Shown here one piece after another: positions 1 through 8,979 of a stretch of DNA of 64,000 bases. How positions within the stretch are numbered: position 1 is the stretch's first letter; the number at the start of each line of letters is the position of its first letter. The stretch spans positions 248,001 to 312,000 of the forward strand of contig NZ_CANLKW010000001.1 of the NCBI RefSeq assembly GCF_947491795.1, written 5' to 3'. The notes below the pieces were generated by a model that was not told the origin of the DNA, searched no databases, and was given only the letters and a program-made list of their open reading frames with translations. Origin of the DNA: an uncultured Roseobacter sp. (GTDB lineage Bacteria; Pseudomonadota; Alphaproteobacteria; Rhodobacterales; Rhodobacteraceae). A program made the position numbers and the translations under genes.

Positions 1-105
1 CGTATTGATGCGGCCAAGGAAGCATGGCGTGCCGGGGACTGGGCGCATGGTCGTTTTCAGTTACCGCCGGGGGATGACGACGAGTTTATCCCGCTGCCTG
101 ACTGA
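1..105 (+). CDS. Pirin family protein, C-terminal end (partial)
   Basis: The window opens inside a plus-strand gene; only the last 34 codons before TGA are present. The tail contains a Gly-Asp-Asp-Asp-Glu-Phe-Ile-Pro-Leu-Pro segment, which resembles the C-terminal end of bacterial pirins, cupin-fold proteins that can act as quercetinases or redox-linked regulators. The 5' end lies outside the window, so metal ligands cannot be checked. The next gene on this strand is tRNA-Asp, 118 bases downstream. The call rests on a short tail only. Confidence 0.55.
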   Translation, partial: RIDAAKEAWRAGDWAHGRFQLPPGDDDEFIPLPD

Positions 106-223
106 CCGCGCAGGAAAAAACGGGCCATCGGGAGTAAAATTCAAATTTCTTGTGAAAGCCCGCTTGACGAGACCGGGAGGGCGCAATATCAGGACGGAAC
201 GCTTCGCAAGGGGCGTGCAGTGG

Positions 224-300
224 GCGGTTGTAGCTCAGTTGGTTAGAGTACCGGCCTGTCACGCCGGGGGTCGCGGGTTCGAGCCCCGTCAACCGCGCCA
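224..300 (+). tRNA. tRNA-Asp (GTC)
   Basis: A 77-base cloverleaf with encoded CCA. The acceptor arms are GCGGTTG and CAACCGC with G as discriminator. The anticodon stem is positions 251-255 with 263-267, and the loop 256-262 holds anticodon GTC at 258-260. The T-arm contains GGTTCGAGCCC. It decodes Asp GAC/GAU. A hairpin terminator follows at once. Confidence 0.97.
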
Positions 301-309
301 CCGCTGCAT

Positions 310-337
310 AAAAGGCCTCCGGAGACGGGGGCCTTTT
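310..337 (+). terminator. Terminator after tRNA-Asp
   Basis: AAAAGGCC at 310-317 pairs with GGCCTTTT at 330-337, with a partly paired GC-rich interior, and is followed by a GCGTTTT tail. It starts 10 bases after the tRNA end and fits a Rho-independent terminator of the tRNA transcript. Confidence 0.8.
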
Positions 338-384
338 GCGTTTTCATCCGCCGGTTTCGGTTGATCTGGCTGCAGGTCTGGCAA

Positions 385-614
385 ATGCGCGATTACCTTT
401 GGTTTGCGTGCGCTGCTCTGGCAGAAAGTAAGCGTTCTGGACGCTGACGAGTATTTCTTAGCCGCTTCTTTGAGCTGCGTCCCGAAGGCTCAAGCGCCTG
501 GACAAACATCCGAGATATCAAACTGATTTTCCCGCGTCGGATCGAAGAAGGTTCCCGCAAAGACGTGGTATCAACACACATTGAAACGCTTCCTGCACTG
601 CGCATCCTGCGTCG
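385..614 (+). pseudogene. Possible gene remnant between tRNA-Asp and the hydrolase
   Basis: This stretch has no intact gene. In one plus-strand frame it reads from ATG 385 to a TGA at 445-447 and then on, open, across about 50 codons with GC-rich third positions (for example Phe-Phe-Glu-Leu-Arg-Pro-Glu-Gly-Ser-Ser at about 466-495) into the 3' end of the convergent hydrolase. The coding-like codon use, the in-frame stop and the missing start suggest a decayed gene, but no family was recognised. It could simply be spacer DNA. Confidence 0.25.
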
Positions 615-1493
615 TCAGCAAACGTCCTGCCGCTCCAGAAAACCGAGCAGCTCCTGTGTGGTCTGCTCCGGGTACTGGTCGACAAAAAAGTGTCCACCGG
701 GGACAGCTCGATGGGACATATCGCTCAGTCTGTCCTGCCACGTCGAGGGGATGTCATAGGCTTTTGCCATTGCGCCGTCTGCGCCATAGAGAACGAGCGC
801 AGGGCAATCGACCCGCCGCTCCAGATCTGCGGCATCAAGGTCGAAATCAACCTGCAGAGCCGCGCGGTAGTCGGCACACATGCCGCGAATGGCCTCCGGG
901 TCGCGCCACGCGGCTCTGTATGCTGTCAGGGCTTCCGGATCAAAGTCAGACAAATGCGCTGCCCCCCATCCCAGCAGACAACTTTCAAAATAGGCGTCGG
1001 GGTCATGTGCGATCATTGTCTCGGGGAAAGGCGCGGGTTGTGCCAGGAAAAACCAGTGGTAGTAAGCGGCTGCAACCTGCCGCGTTAGCTCATCCAGCAA
1101 CAGATGCGTGGGCACGATATCCATAACGGTCAGCGTGCGCACAAGCTCCGGCGCGTCCAGCGCCAGACGGTGTGCGACACGTCCACCCCGGTCGTGCCCG
1201 ACCACATGAACCTCTGTCTCGCCGAAATGCCGCATCAGCGCGCGCTGATCTGCAGCCATATGCCGGAATGAATAGGGGGCTGTTCCGGGCGGTTTGCCGC
1301 TCGCGCCATATCCCCGCAGGTCAGGCGCATAAACTGTATGGTTTTTCGCCAGAAAAGGCGCCACCGCATGCCACATGGCATGTGTCTGCGGAAAACCGTG
1401 CAGCAACAGCACAGGAGGACCTGCGCCACCGTGCGTTACACGCACCTGCAGCCCGTCGCAGTCGACCATTTCTGTCGTGAAGCCCTCAAACAT
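615..1493 (-). CDS. Alpha/beta hydrolase, haloacetate (fluoroacetate) dehalogenase-like
   Basis: A 292-residue alpha/beta-fold enzyme with the haloacetate dehalogenase signature. The nucleophile elbow reads Gly-His-Asp-Arg-Gly-Gly-Arg (Asp101, Arg102, Arg105). Asp125 lies in a Met-Asp-Ile-Val-Pro-Thr stretch, followed by His146-Trp147, Trp176, Tyr209 and catalytic His268. In characterised fluoroacetate dehalogenases the equivalent Asp attacks the C-halogen bond, the Arg pair binds carboxylate and the His/Trp/Tyr set cradles the halide. Likely cytoplasmic hydrolysis of 2-haloacetates to glycolate. The start may instead be the GTG at 1499, directly after the stop of the upstream M20 peptidase, with which it probably shares a transcript. 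An epoxide hydrolase is the main alternative, but the Arg set and the His-Trp pair favour the dehalogenase. Confidence 0.82.
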   Translation of the reverse strand: MFEGFTTEMVDCDGLQVRVTHGGAGPPVLLLHGFPQTHAMWHAVAPFLAKNHTVYAPDLRGYGASGKPPGTAPYSFRHMAADQRALMRHFGETEVHVVGHDRGGRVAHRLALDAPELVRTLTVMDIVPTHLLLDELTRQVAAAYYHWFFLAQPAPFPETMIAHDPDAYFESCLLGWGAAHLSDFDPEALTAYRAAWRDPEAIRGMCADYRAALQVDFDLDAADLERRVDCPALVLYGADGAMAKAYDIPSTWQDRLSDMSHRAVPGGHFFVDQYPEQTTQELLGFLERQDVC

Positions 1494-1499
1494 GGTCAC

Positions 1500-2873
1500 T
1501 CACGTCAGGGCGGCGAGGATGCGCGCCCAGCTTCGTGTGCCCTTGTGAAAGCTTTCCAGATCGTATTTTTCATTCGGTGAATGCAACGCATCGTCGTCCT
1601 TGCCAAACCCGATCAGCATCGGGGTCGTGCCGAGGATTTCCTGGAAATGCCCTGCGATTGGGATTGAGCCGCCGCAGCCCACATAGGCCGCCGGCACCTG
1701 CCACTCATCTGTCAGAGCCTGGCGTGCGGCCTCAAAGGCCGGATCGCTGGTTTCAGTCTGCGACGCGCCGCTGGCACCATGCCCGCCAAAGCTGACCTTG
1801 CAGTCGGGGGGCAGCATGTCGCGCACCATAGCGCGGAAGTTTTCGCGGATGGCCAGCGGATCCTGGGTACCAACAAGGCGGAAACTTATCTTGGCATGCG
1901 CCTGGGACGGCAGCACGGTTTTAAAACCGTCGCCCGTGTAGCCCCCCCAGATACCGTTGACCTCGCAGGTCGGGCGCGACCAGATCATTTCAAGCGGGGT
2001 GCGGTCCTGTTCACCGGCAGGCTCTGACAGGCCGACATCACCCAGAAACGCGGCATGATCAAAGGCCAGGCCCTGCCACTGCGCTTCCAGCTCGTCCGAA
2101 AGCTCTGGCACCCCGTCATAGAAACCAGGCACCGTGATCCGCCCGGTATCGTCATGCAGAGCCGCAATGATTTTCGACAAAACCCGGACGGGGTTCATAG
2201 CCACGCCCCCATACATGCCAGAGTGCAGATCGAGGTCCGGTCCCGTAATTGTGATCTCCTCTCCCAGAAGACCACGCAGCATTGTCACGATGGCAGGCGT
2301 GCGGCTTTCAAACAGACCGGTATCGCAGATCATGGCAAGATCAGATTTCAGCTCGTCCGCGTTTTCCTGCATGAAAGGGACAAGAGACGGCGACCCGCTT
2401 TCCTCTTCGCCTTCGAGGAAAAACGTTATGCGGCAGGGCAGGGAGCCTTCTTCTGCGATCCAGGCACGGCAGGCCTCGATAAAGGTCATCAGCTGGCCTT
2501 TGTCATCAGAGGAGCCACGTCCCCGGATCACAGTGCCCTTTGGCGTCTCCTCAAGCTGCGGATCAAAAGGGTCATTGTGCCAAAGCTCAATCGGATCAAC
2601 GGGTTGTACGTCATAATGACCATAAAAAAGCAGATGAGGGCCGGGCCCGTCCACATGCCCTACAACCATCGGATGGCCGGGGGTCGCACGCTTTTCGGTC
2701 TTGATGCCTAGGCTGTTCAGCTCGGAAACCAGCCAGTCTGCGGCTTTGTCACAATGTCCGGCATAGGCCGGATCGGTGGAAATCGACGGGATCCTGAGCA
2801 GTGCGCGCAGCCGCTCCACCGCCTCTGGCATGTCAGTATCAATACGGGCAAGAACGGTTTCCAGCGACATCAT
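1500..2873 (-). CDS. M20 family metallopeptidase (dipeptidase)
   Basis: A 457-residue zinc peptidase of the M20/ArgE/CPG2 group, close to dipeptidases acting on short peptides. Visible motifs are Gly-His-Tyr-Asp-Val-Gln-Pro (metal ligands His86, Asp88), Arg-Gly-Ser-Ser-Asp-Asp-Lys-Gly at about 119-126, and an acidic Glu-Gly-Glu-Glu-Glu-Ser-Gly block at 154-160 holding the general base and a bridging ligand. A late His-Ser-Pro-Asn-Glu matches the final ligand. AGGAG ends four bases before ATG 2873 and seven before the adjacent ATG 2870; either start is possible. The frame stays open for 59 codons upstream and contains an ACT-like stretch, treated here as non-coding. Divergent from hemA and followed immediately by the dehalogenase gene. 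Confidence 0.9.
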   Translation of the reverse strand: MMSLETVLARIDTDMPEAVERLRALLRIPSISTDPAYAGHCDKAADWLVSELNSLGIKTEKRATPGHPMVVGHVDGPGPHLLFYGHYDVQPVDPIELWHNDPFDPQLEETPKGTVIRGRGSSDDKGQLMTFIEACRAWIAEEGSLPCRITFFLEGEEESGSPSLVPFMQENADELKSDLAMICDTGLFESRTPAIVTMLRGLLGEEITITGPDLDLHSGMYGGVAMNPVRVLSKIIAALHDDTGRITVPGFYDGVPELSDELEAQWQGLAFDHAAFLGDVGLSEPAGEQDRTPLEMIWSRPTCEVNGIWGGYTGDGFKTVLPSQAHAKISFRLVGTQDPLAIRENFRAMVRDMLPPDCKVSFGGHGASGASQTETSDPAFEAARQALTDEWQVPAAYVGCGGSIPIAGHFQEILGTTPMLIGFGKDDDALHSPNEKYDLESFHKGTRSWARILAALT

Positions 2874-3048
2874 GGGACTCCTGTTTCCGGGTTGCTCAAA
2901 GGTATCAGCGTCCGCGTCCGTGTCCAGCACCGCAACCCGGAAACCATCCCCGGACTGCGACATGGTGTGCGCCCGCAGGATATTGATCCCGCGCGCCGCA
3001 ATCTGTAACTGTTCAGGGAAAGATGCGGGTGAAACACGCCCGAAGGCC

Positions 3049-3066
3049 AAGGAGACCGCCCTGGTG
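3049..3066 (+). promoter_or_regulatory. Ribosome binding site fixing the hemA GTG start
   Basis: AAGGAG at 3049-3054 lies nine bases before GTG 3064. The reading frame is open much further upstream, with an ATG at 2776, but that extension runs antisense to the peptidase. The binding site and the match to the conserved Asp-Tyr-Asn start of the family place initiation here. Confidence 0.75.
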
Positions 3067-4287
3067 GACTATAACGACCAACTGGATCAGGCAATTGCCC
3101 GTCTGCATGATGAAGGCCGGTACCGGACTTTTATCGATATTGAACGCAGCAACGGACAATTCCCGCATGCGGTCCGTACCCGCCCGGACGGAACACAGCA
3201 GAACATCACCGTCTGGTGCGGCAACGACTATCTGGGCATGGGCCAGCATCCTGTTGTTCTGGAAGCCATGCACGAAGCGCTGGACGCCACCGGCGCCGGG
3301 TCCGGTGGGACGCGCAATATCTCGGGCACAACGGTTTATCACAAACGTCTTGAGGCCGAACTGGCGGATCTGCACGGCAAAGAAGCGGCATTGCTGTTTA
3401 CTTCTGCCTACATCGCAAATGACGCGACGCTGTCTACGCTGCCCAGACTTTTTCCGGGGCTGATCATCTATTCTGATGCGCTCAACCACGCGTCGATGAT
3501 CGAAGGTGTGCGGCGTAACGGCGGTGCCAAGCGGATTTTCAGGCACAATGACGTGGAACATCTGCGCGAACTGATGGCTGCAGATGATCCGGCGGCGCCC
3601 AAGGTGATCGCCTTTGAATCCATTTATTCCATGGACGGCGATTTCGGCCCGATTGAAGCGCTCTGTGATCTTGCTGATGAGTTTGGTGCCCTGACCTATA
3701 TTGATGAAGTGCATGCGGTGGGCATGTATGGTCCGCGCGGCGCGGGCGTGGCGGAACGGGACCGTCTGATGCATCGTCTGGACATCATCAATGGCACGCT
3801 TGCCAAGGCCTATGGTGTGATGGGCGGATATATCGCTGCGTCGGAAAAAATGTGCGATGCAATAAGGTCTTACGCGCCGGGCTTCATCTTTACGACCTCC
3901 TTGCCGCCAGCGGTTGCCGCGGGTGCTGCGGCGTCTGTTGCCTTTCTGAAACGGTCGCCCGAGCTGCGCGAGGCGCACCAGACACAGGCACGAATTCTCA
4001 AGATGCGTCTCAAGGGGCTTGGCCTGCCGATTATCGACAACGGAAGCCACATCGTTCCGGTGATGGTTGGCGATCCCGTGCACACCAAAATGCTCAGCGA
4101 TATGCTGCTCGACGAGCATGGAATTTACGTACAGCCGATCAATTTCCCCACCGTTCCGCGTGGGACGGAGCGGTTGCGTTTTACGCCGTCTCCTGTACAC
4201 GGAGCCCCGGAAATGGACGCGCTTGTGCGGGCGATGGACGGACTTTGGTCACATTGTGCGCTAAATCGTGCCGAAGATGCCGGGTAG
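3064..4287 (+). CDS. hemA: 5-aminolevulinate synthase
   Basis: A 407-residue pyridoxal-phosphate enzyme condensing glycine and succinyl-CoA to 5-aminolevulinate, the first committed step of the C4 (Shemin) route to haem, as used in alphaproteobacteria. The sequence is full length and collinear with the family: Trp-Cys-Gly-Asn-Asp-Tyr-Leu-Gly-Met near residue 51, Gly-Ser-Gly-Gly-Thr-Arg-Asn near 79, the Asp-Glu-Val-His-Ala-Val-Gly PLP-binding segment near 214, and the catalytic lysine Lys248 in Thr-Leu-Ala-Lys-Ala-Tyr-Gly. Translation starts at GTG. It is divergent from the M20 peptidase, with about 190 bases between starts that must hold both promoters. It stands alone on its strand, with rodZ 130 bases downstream. 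Confidence 0.97.
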   Translation: MDYNDQLDQAIARLHDEGRYRTFIDIERSNGQFPHAVRTRPDGTQQNITVWCGNDYLGMGQHPVVLEAMHEALDATGAGSGGTRNISGTTVYHKRLEAELADLHGKEAALLFTSAYIANDATLSTLPRLFPGLIIYSDALNHASMIEGVRRNGGAKRIFRHNDVEHLRELMAADDPAAPKVIAFESIYSMDGDFGPIEALCDLADEFGALTYIDEVHAVGMYGPRGAGVAERDRLMHRLDIINGTLAKAYGVMGGYIAASEKMCDAIRSYAPGFIFTTSLPPAVAAGAAASVAFLKRSPELREAHQTQARILKMRLKGLGLPIIDNGSHIVPVMVGDPVHTKMLSDMLLDEHGIYVQPINFPTVPRGTERLRFTPSPVHGAPEMDALVRAMDGLWSHCALNRAEDAG

Positions 4288-4416
4288 GCTGGAGCCTGAT
4301 GTAATTGAATTTGGCTTGTGTTAACTTGGTTTAAATAACAAACCGGATACGAATCATGGGGCGATTCTTAATTCGGCGCAGGCGTCAGGCAGTAACGGGG
4401 AAGACGGGGCAGTCTT

Positions 4417-5649
4417 ATGATTGGGCGTAAGCACTCAAAGAGTGTTGAGGAAGTGGTCGAGCGCAAGGCGTTCGATGACTTTGAGTTGCGCCTTGGCGAC
4501 ATCATGCGCGGCGAGCGCGCCACCATGGGCAAATCCCTGCTGGACGTTCAGCGCGAGCTCAGAATCAAAGCATCTTACATCGCTGCAATCGAAGATTGCG
4601 ATCCGGAGGCGTTTGACACGCCCGGATTTATCGCGGGATATGTGCGCAGTTATGCCCGCTACCTGGGTATGAATGCCGACGAAGTATTTGATACCTTTTG
4701 CGAGGAAAGCGGGTTTTCCGTTGCGCATGGCATGTCGGCTGCGGCCTCTGTCGTTCGCAAAGAAACGCGCCAGAACAAAGCGGCACGGGTCTATGACGGC
4801 GACATCTTCAGCAAACCGGGGACGCCATTTGTACCGGCTGGAGAAAGCTTTTTGTCCCGGATCGAACCGGGAGCAATCGGCTCCTCTCTGGTTCTTCTGG
4901 CACTGATTGGTGGGATTGGCTTTGGTGGCTGGTCGGTATTGCAGGAAGTGCAGCGCGTACAGGTTGCCCCGGTAGATCAAACGCCGGTCGTCCTCTCTGA
5001 TCTTGATCCGCTTGACGGTGTGCTTACGGCGGGCGCGGAAGGTGCTGGCGAAACGGCTCTGCCAGCGGGAATGGATCAGCCGCGTGCTGATGCGCTTGAG
5101 CGTCTTTACCGGCCCCAGACACTGGATGTACCTGTACTGGTGGCACGCGACGCACCGATTTCAACAATTGATCCCCGGTCCATCGGCAACTTCGCTGAAC
5201 CCGCGCGACCCGAGCAGGTTGAGGATCGCGTTTTTGCCTCCATTGATACGGCAATCACGGACAGCATTGCAGAATTCCCGGTGCCGCAGGTCTCGAAAGA
5301 TCCTGGCCCCGCGCTGCGCATGATCGCGGTACGGCCCTCCTGGGTCCGGGTCCGGGCCGCTGATGGCAGCGTTATTTTCGAGACGATCATGGAGCCGGGA
5401 GATACCTGGGACGCGCCGAAAAGTGAGAACCCGCCGGTGTTGCGCACGGGTGAGAGCGGCGCAATCTATTTTGCCCTGAACGGTGAATATTACGGCCCCG
5501 TCGGCGAAACAGGCGTGGTTACGTCCAATCTGGCGCTTGATGTGGACACACTCAAAGCAGCCTACAGCATTGCCGATCTTTCAGCGGATGAGGCTCTGGC
5601 GACCACCGTTGTTGAACTTCAGACGCCTGTTGAAGCCGTCGGCGAATAA
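4417..5649 (+). CDS. rodZ: RodZ-like helix-turn-helix membrane protein
   Basis: A 410-residue protein with the RodZ architecture. An N-terminal cytoplasmic helix-turn-helix domain spans about 22-100, including a [10 protein letters not shown] segment typical of HTH_25. One membrane span lies near 150-172, followed by a low-complexity acidic linker and a C-terminal periplasmic DUF4115-like beta domain at about 295-395. RodZ links MreB to the elongasome and helps maintain rod shape. The location directly upstream of ispG repeats the rodZ-ispG order known in enterobacteria and supports the call. The DNA before ATG 4417 is purine-rich. A function other than MreB coupling is possible because alphaproteobacterial homologues are divergent. 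Confidence 0.82.
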   Translation: MIGRKHSKSVEEVVERKAFDDFELRLGDIMRGERATMGKSLLDVQRELRIKASYIAAIEDCDPEAFDTPGFIAGYVRSYARYLGMNADEVFDTFCEESGFSVAHGMSAAASVVRKETRQNKAARVYDGDIFSKPGTPFVPAGESFLSRIEPGAIGSSLVLLALIGGIGFGGWSVLQEVQRVQVAPVDQTPVVLSDLDPLDGVLTAGAEGAGETALPAGMDQPRADALERLYRPQTLDVPVLVARDAPISTIDPRSIGNFAEPARPEQVEDRVFASIDTAITDSIAEFPVPQVSKDPGPALRMIAVRPSWVRVRAADGSVIFETIMEPGDTWDAPKSENPPVLRTGESGAIYFALNGEYYGPVGETGVVTSNLALDVDTLKAAYSIADLSADEALATTVVELQTPVEAVGE

Positions 5650-5735
5650 TCCTTTCAGGAAATCAAGACGACCCATTGCGGCCCGGACCCGGCCTGTCTA
5701 TTTTGTCTGACAGATGCAATTCCCGGGGGCCCCGC

Positions 5736-6863
5736 ATGTCGATCAACCACGTTCGTCCATGGCGTAATATCTATCGCCGCACGTCGCGACAGATCATGGT
5801 GGGGAATGTGCCGGTCGGGGGCGACGCACCGATCACCGTTCAGACCATGACCAACACTCTCACAACGGATGTTGCCGCGACGATTGCGCAGATCAATGCC
5901 GCAACCGAGGCAGGTGCCGACATTGTCAGGGTGTCAGTCCCGGATGAAGCTTCGTCCAAAGCGCTGCGGGAAATTGTACCCGAAGTTGAGGTGCCGATCG
6001 TTGCCGACATCCATTTCCACTACAAACGCGGCATAGAGGCGGCAGAAGCGGGCGCTGCCTGTCTGCGCATCAATCCCGGCAACATCGGCGATGAAAAGCG
6101 GGTCAGGGAAGTCATCAAAGCCGCGCGGGATCACAACTGTTCGATCCGCATCGGTGTAAATGCTGGCAGCCTGGAAAAACATCTGCTGGATAAATACGGC
6201 GAACCCTGTCCGGACGCGATGGTGGAAAGCGGCCTCGACCATATTAAAATTCTGCAGGATAACGACTTTCACGAGTTCAAAATCAGCTGCAAAGCGTCGG
6301 ACGTTTTCATGGCGGCGGCGGCGTATCAGCAACTGGCCGAAGCAACGGATGCACCGATCCACCTTGGGATTACGGAGGCAGGTGGCCTGGTGTCTGGCAC
6401 CATCAAATCCGCCATTGGTCTGAGCAACCTGCTTTGGATGGGCATCGGTGATACAATCCGCGTCAGTCTTTCCGCTGATCCGGTCGAAGAAGTCAAAGTC
6501 GGCTATGAGATTCTGAAGTCACTGGGCCTTCGGCATCGCGGTGTGAATATCATCAGCTGCCCCAGTTGCGCCCGTCAGGGATTTGACGTGATCAAAACCG
6601 TGGAAACACTGGAAAAGCGCCTGGAACATATCAAGACGCCGATGAGCCTGAGCATCATTGGATGTGTGGTCAACGGACCGGGCGAGGCTCTGATGACGGA
6701 CGTTGGTTTCACGGGGGGCGGCGCAGGATCAGGCATGGTGTATCTGGCGGGCCAGCAAAGCCACAAGCTGAGCAATGACCAGATGGTGGAGCACATTGTC
6801 GAACAGGTCGAGAAAAAGGCGGCCGAGTTGGATGCGGCCGCCCTGGCAGATGCTGCGGAGTAA
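5736..6863 (+). CDS. ispG: 4-hydroxy-3-methylbut-2-en-1-yl diphosphate synthase
   Basis: A 375-residue cytoplasmic iron-sulfur enzyme of the MEP isoprenoid pathway, converting methylerythritol cyclodiphosphate to HMBPP. The N-terminal TIM-barrel is intact. The C-terminal domain shows the [4Fe-4S] ligands Cys275 and Cys278 (Cys-Pro-Ser-Cys), Cys310 and Glu317 (in Gly-Cys-Val-Val-Asn-Gly-Pro-Gly-Glu). Start ATG 5736 is chosen because the family begins with Ser-Ile-Asn-His-Val-Arg-Pro-Trp; the 20 codons upstream in frame are not family-like. It lies 86 bases after rodZ and is probably co-transcribed with it. It converges on the DsbA-family gene with only 8 bases between stops. Confidence 0.97.
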   Translation: MSINHVRPWRNIYRRTSRQIMVGNVPVGGDAPITVQTMTNTLTTDVAATIAQINAATEAGADIVRVSVPDEASSKALREIVPEVEVPIVADIHFHYKRGIEAAEAGAACLRINPGNIGDEKRVREVIKAARDHNCSIRIGVNAGSLEKHLLDKYGEPCPDAMVESGLDHIKILQDNDFHEFKISCKASDVFMAAAAYQQLAEATDAPIHLGITEAGGLVSGTIKSAIGLSNLLWMGIGDTIRVSLSADPVEEVKVGYEILKSLGLRHRGVNIISCPSCARQGFDVIKTVETLEKRLEHIKTPMSLSIIGCVVNGPGEALMTDVGFTGGGAGSGMVYLAGQQSHKLSNDQMVEHIVEQVEKKAAELDAAALADAAE

Positions 6864-6871
6864 TCCGGCAA

Positions 6872-7621
6872 TCAGCTGCGTTTGTCTTCGATGATATCCT
6901 GAAGCTGATCAAACGGCACATAACCGCGTAGCAGTTCGTCCTGCAGAACAAAGGTTGGTGTGCCGGTAATCTGCAGTTGCTGGGCCAGAGCGCGTGTGGC
7001 GCGGATCCGGTCGGTGACTTCCTCGTCGTTCATCCGCGCTTCAATCGTGTCAGAATCCAGATCAAAGGTGCCCGCCAGACGGCGCAGACTTGCGAGCGTG
7101 ATATCGCCGTTGAACGACATCAGTGCATCATGAACTGATTTATAGGCCTCATCACCGCTGACCAGCTGGGTCGCAATCGCGAAACGTGACGCCAGAACGG
7201 ACTGCTCGCCAAGGATCGGGAACTCCTTGACAACAAAGCGGATATTGTCATCCGCCTGCAGCAGTTTCTCGACTTCGCCGAATGCACGTTTACAATAGCC
7301 GCACCGGTAATCCATGAATTCGACCAGGACGATATCCCCTTCGGGATTGCCGCCGACGAACGAAAATCCGTCGTCAAACAAGGCCGCGGCATTGTCCGCT
7401 ACAAGCGTCAGGTCGGCCTGGGCCTGAGCGTCCGCCTGGCGCGCTTCCAGTGCCCGCACCGCCTCCATGATCACCTCGGGGTTTTCCATCAGAAAGGCGC
7501 GGACCTGATCGCCGAATGCCGCGCGTTCGGTGTCGCTCATCTCGTTGAGATCCAGAGCATGCGCAGAGGTGGCCATCAGTGAACCGGCAAACAGGGCCGG
7601 AAGAATAAAGGTTTTCAACAT
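6872..7621 (-). CDS. DsbA-family periplasmic thiol:disulfide protein
   Basis: A 249-residue exported thioredoxin-fold protein. A signal peptide (Leu/Ala-rich, cleavage near Ala-His-Ala at 20-22) is followed by a helical N-terminal extension (about 25-75) and a DsbA/Com1-type domain. The redox pair is Cys107-Gly-Tyr-Cys110, and the cis-proline loop is Thr-Gly-Thr-Pro222-Thr. The N-terminal helical region resembles ScsC/Com1-type proteins, some of which oligomerise and act as isomerases; which applies here is not clear. GGAG sits eight bases before ATG 7621. It lies four bases downstream of the BepA-like protease gene, so the two are probably one operon for envelope protein quality control. DsbB is encoded at about 49.1-49.6 kb. 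Confidence 0.9.
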   Translation of the reverse strand: MLKTFILPALFAGSLMATSAHALDLNEMSDTERAAFGDQVRAFLMENPEVIMEAVRALEARQADAQAQADLTLVADNAAALFDDGFSFVGGNPEGDIVLVEFMDYRCGYCKRAFGEVEKLLQADDNIRFVVKEFPILGEQSVLASRFAIATQLVSGDEAYKSVHDALMSFNGDITLASLRRLAGTFDLDSDTIEARMNDEEVTDRIRATRALAQQLQITGTPTFVLQDELLRGYVPFDQLQDIIEDKRS

Positions 7622-7625
7622 CAAA

Positions 7626-8957
7626 CTATCTCCGTTTAGCAGCGCGTTCCGCCGCATTCAGTACATCTTCTGCGCGTTGTCGGGGGCCGGAGCCCGCGGG
7701 CAATAACCCGACCGCACGTTTGGCGTGAATTTCGGCATCTTTCAACCGGCCACTCAGAGCATATCGTTCTGCCGTCACCAGAGCTGCCATACCCTGCTGG
7801 CCATTGCGGGCATAGGCCACAGACAGATCGCGCAGCATGGAGCCGTCGCGGAAGTCAATTGTCCGGGCTTTCTCCAGTATCCGGCGCGCGCCGCTGATGT
7901 CATCCTGTACCAGCAGCGCCCGCCCGTAACCCGACAGGATCAGTGCGTCGTTGGGCGCAAGATTGACGGCTCGGGCATAGGCGGCTGTTGCCGCTTTGAA
8001 GTTGCGGGTTTCAAACAGGATCTGCCCGCGCTGTTCGTGCAGAAAGGGGTCGCCGGGGCGTTGTGCAATGGCGCTGTCGATGGCTTTCAGCGCCTGTTTG
8101 GTGCGCGATTGTCTGTGCTCGGCCACAGCTTCGCGTAAAAGCCGGACATCCGGATAGGGCGTGTCTTTCAGGCGGCGCAACGTCCATTTGGGCGCGCGTG
8201 TATAAGCGCTCAGCTTGCCTTTGACCCGTTCAAACCAATAGGCGGCAGTCGGGTCGTCCTGTTCCCCGGTGCTGTAGGCTGCCACAAATCCTTCAACAGC
8301 GCGTAACCTGTCGCGGGACAGCGGGTGGCTGCGCAGATAGGGGTCCTGGCGGCTTTCGGACAGAATTTCCTGACCACTGAAAATCTCCAGCACTTCGGAC
8401 ATGCCCGACGGGCGAATACCTGCTGATCTGAGAAAACGGATGCCTGACTGGTCGGCAGAGGCTTCTTCGGCCCGGGTGTGTTTGAAAAACCGGGCCTGGG
8501 CCGAGGCCTGGGTGCCAATCGCAATGCCCCCTGCAGCAGCCCCCCCGCCAGAGGCTGCGGCGACAGCGGCCAGTGCAAGGCCCAGCCCGGTGGCAGTGCG
8601 GGCGCTGGCCAGGTTGCCCATGCGGCGGACAAGATGCCCGTTGGCGATATGCGCGGCTTCATGCGCCAGCACAGCCTGCAACATGGGCGCGTTGTTCATG
8701 CGGTTGATCAGGCCGTAATGCACAAAGATCGCATCGTTTCCGATCACGAATGCGTTCAGCGAACTGCTGTTTACGACCAGGATTTTCACCCGGTTGGGGT
8801 TCAGACCTGCAGCGCTCAGCACCGGTGCGGCCAGCTGTTTCAACCCGTATTCGATATCGGAATCGCGCAACAGACCCTGTGCCACAGCAGGCGCTGCCGA
8901 CAGCCACAGGGCCATCAGCGGGATTGACGCCAGCCGGAATACGCGTTGAAAGATCAT
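7626..8957 (-). CDS. BepA-like M48 metalloprotease with TPR repeats
   Basis: A 443-residue exported M48 zinc protease. A signal peptide ends near Ala-Val-Ala-Gln at about 24-27. The HExxH site is His99-Glu-Ala-Ala-His103, and the third ligand comes from the Glu-Glu-Ala-Ser-Ala-Asp block at about 164-169. A Gly/Ala-rich hydrophobic segment (125-150) lies between them, and the C-terminal 200 residues form TPR-like helical repeats. This is the BepA (YfgC) arrangement; BepA degrades or assists misassembled outer-membrane proteins such as LptD. ATG 8957 is used rather than GTG 8963. The start is only 22 bases from the divergent aminotransferase start, so each promoter must lie in or beside the other gene. 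The DsbA-family gene follows after four bases. Confidence 0.88.
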   Translation of the reverse strand: MIFQRVFRLASIPLMALWLSAAPAVAQGLLRDSDIEYGLKQLAAPVLSAAGLNPNRVKILVVNSSSLNAFVIGNDAIFVHYGLINRMNNAPMLQAVLAHEAAHIANGHLVRRMGNLASARTATGLGLALAAVAAASGGGAAAGGIAIGTQASAQARFFKHTRAEEASADQSGIRFLRSAGIRPSGMSEVLEIFSGQEILSESRQDPYLRSHPLSRDRLRAVEGFVAAYSTGEQDDPTAAYWFERVKGKLSAYTRAPKWTLRRLKDTPYPDVRLLREAVAEHRQSRTKQALKAIDSAIAQRPGDPFLHEQRGQILFETRNFKAATAAYARAVNLAPNDALILSGYGRALLVQDDISGARRILEKARTIDFRDGSMLRDLSVAYARNGQQGMAALVTAERYALSGRLKDAEIHAKRAVGLLPAGSGPRQRAEDVLNAAERAAKRR

Positions 8958-8979
8958 GCACACAGTAAGGAGTGATTAC

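Noticed and set aside
2776..3063. Upstream extension of hemA
   Set aside because: Ser/Arg-rich translation antisense to the M20 gene; AAGGAG places the start at GTG 3064.
3013..4200. Long frame antisense to hemA (395 codons)
   Set aside because: A mirror of a strong, fully conserved gene in GC-rich DNA; His/Arg-rich translation with no fold.
4321..4334. CtrA-like TTAA pair before rodZ
   Set aside because: Spacing is six rather than the usual seven bases and the flanks do not fit.
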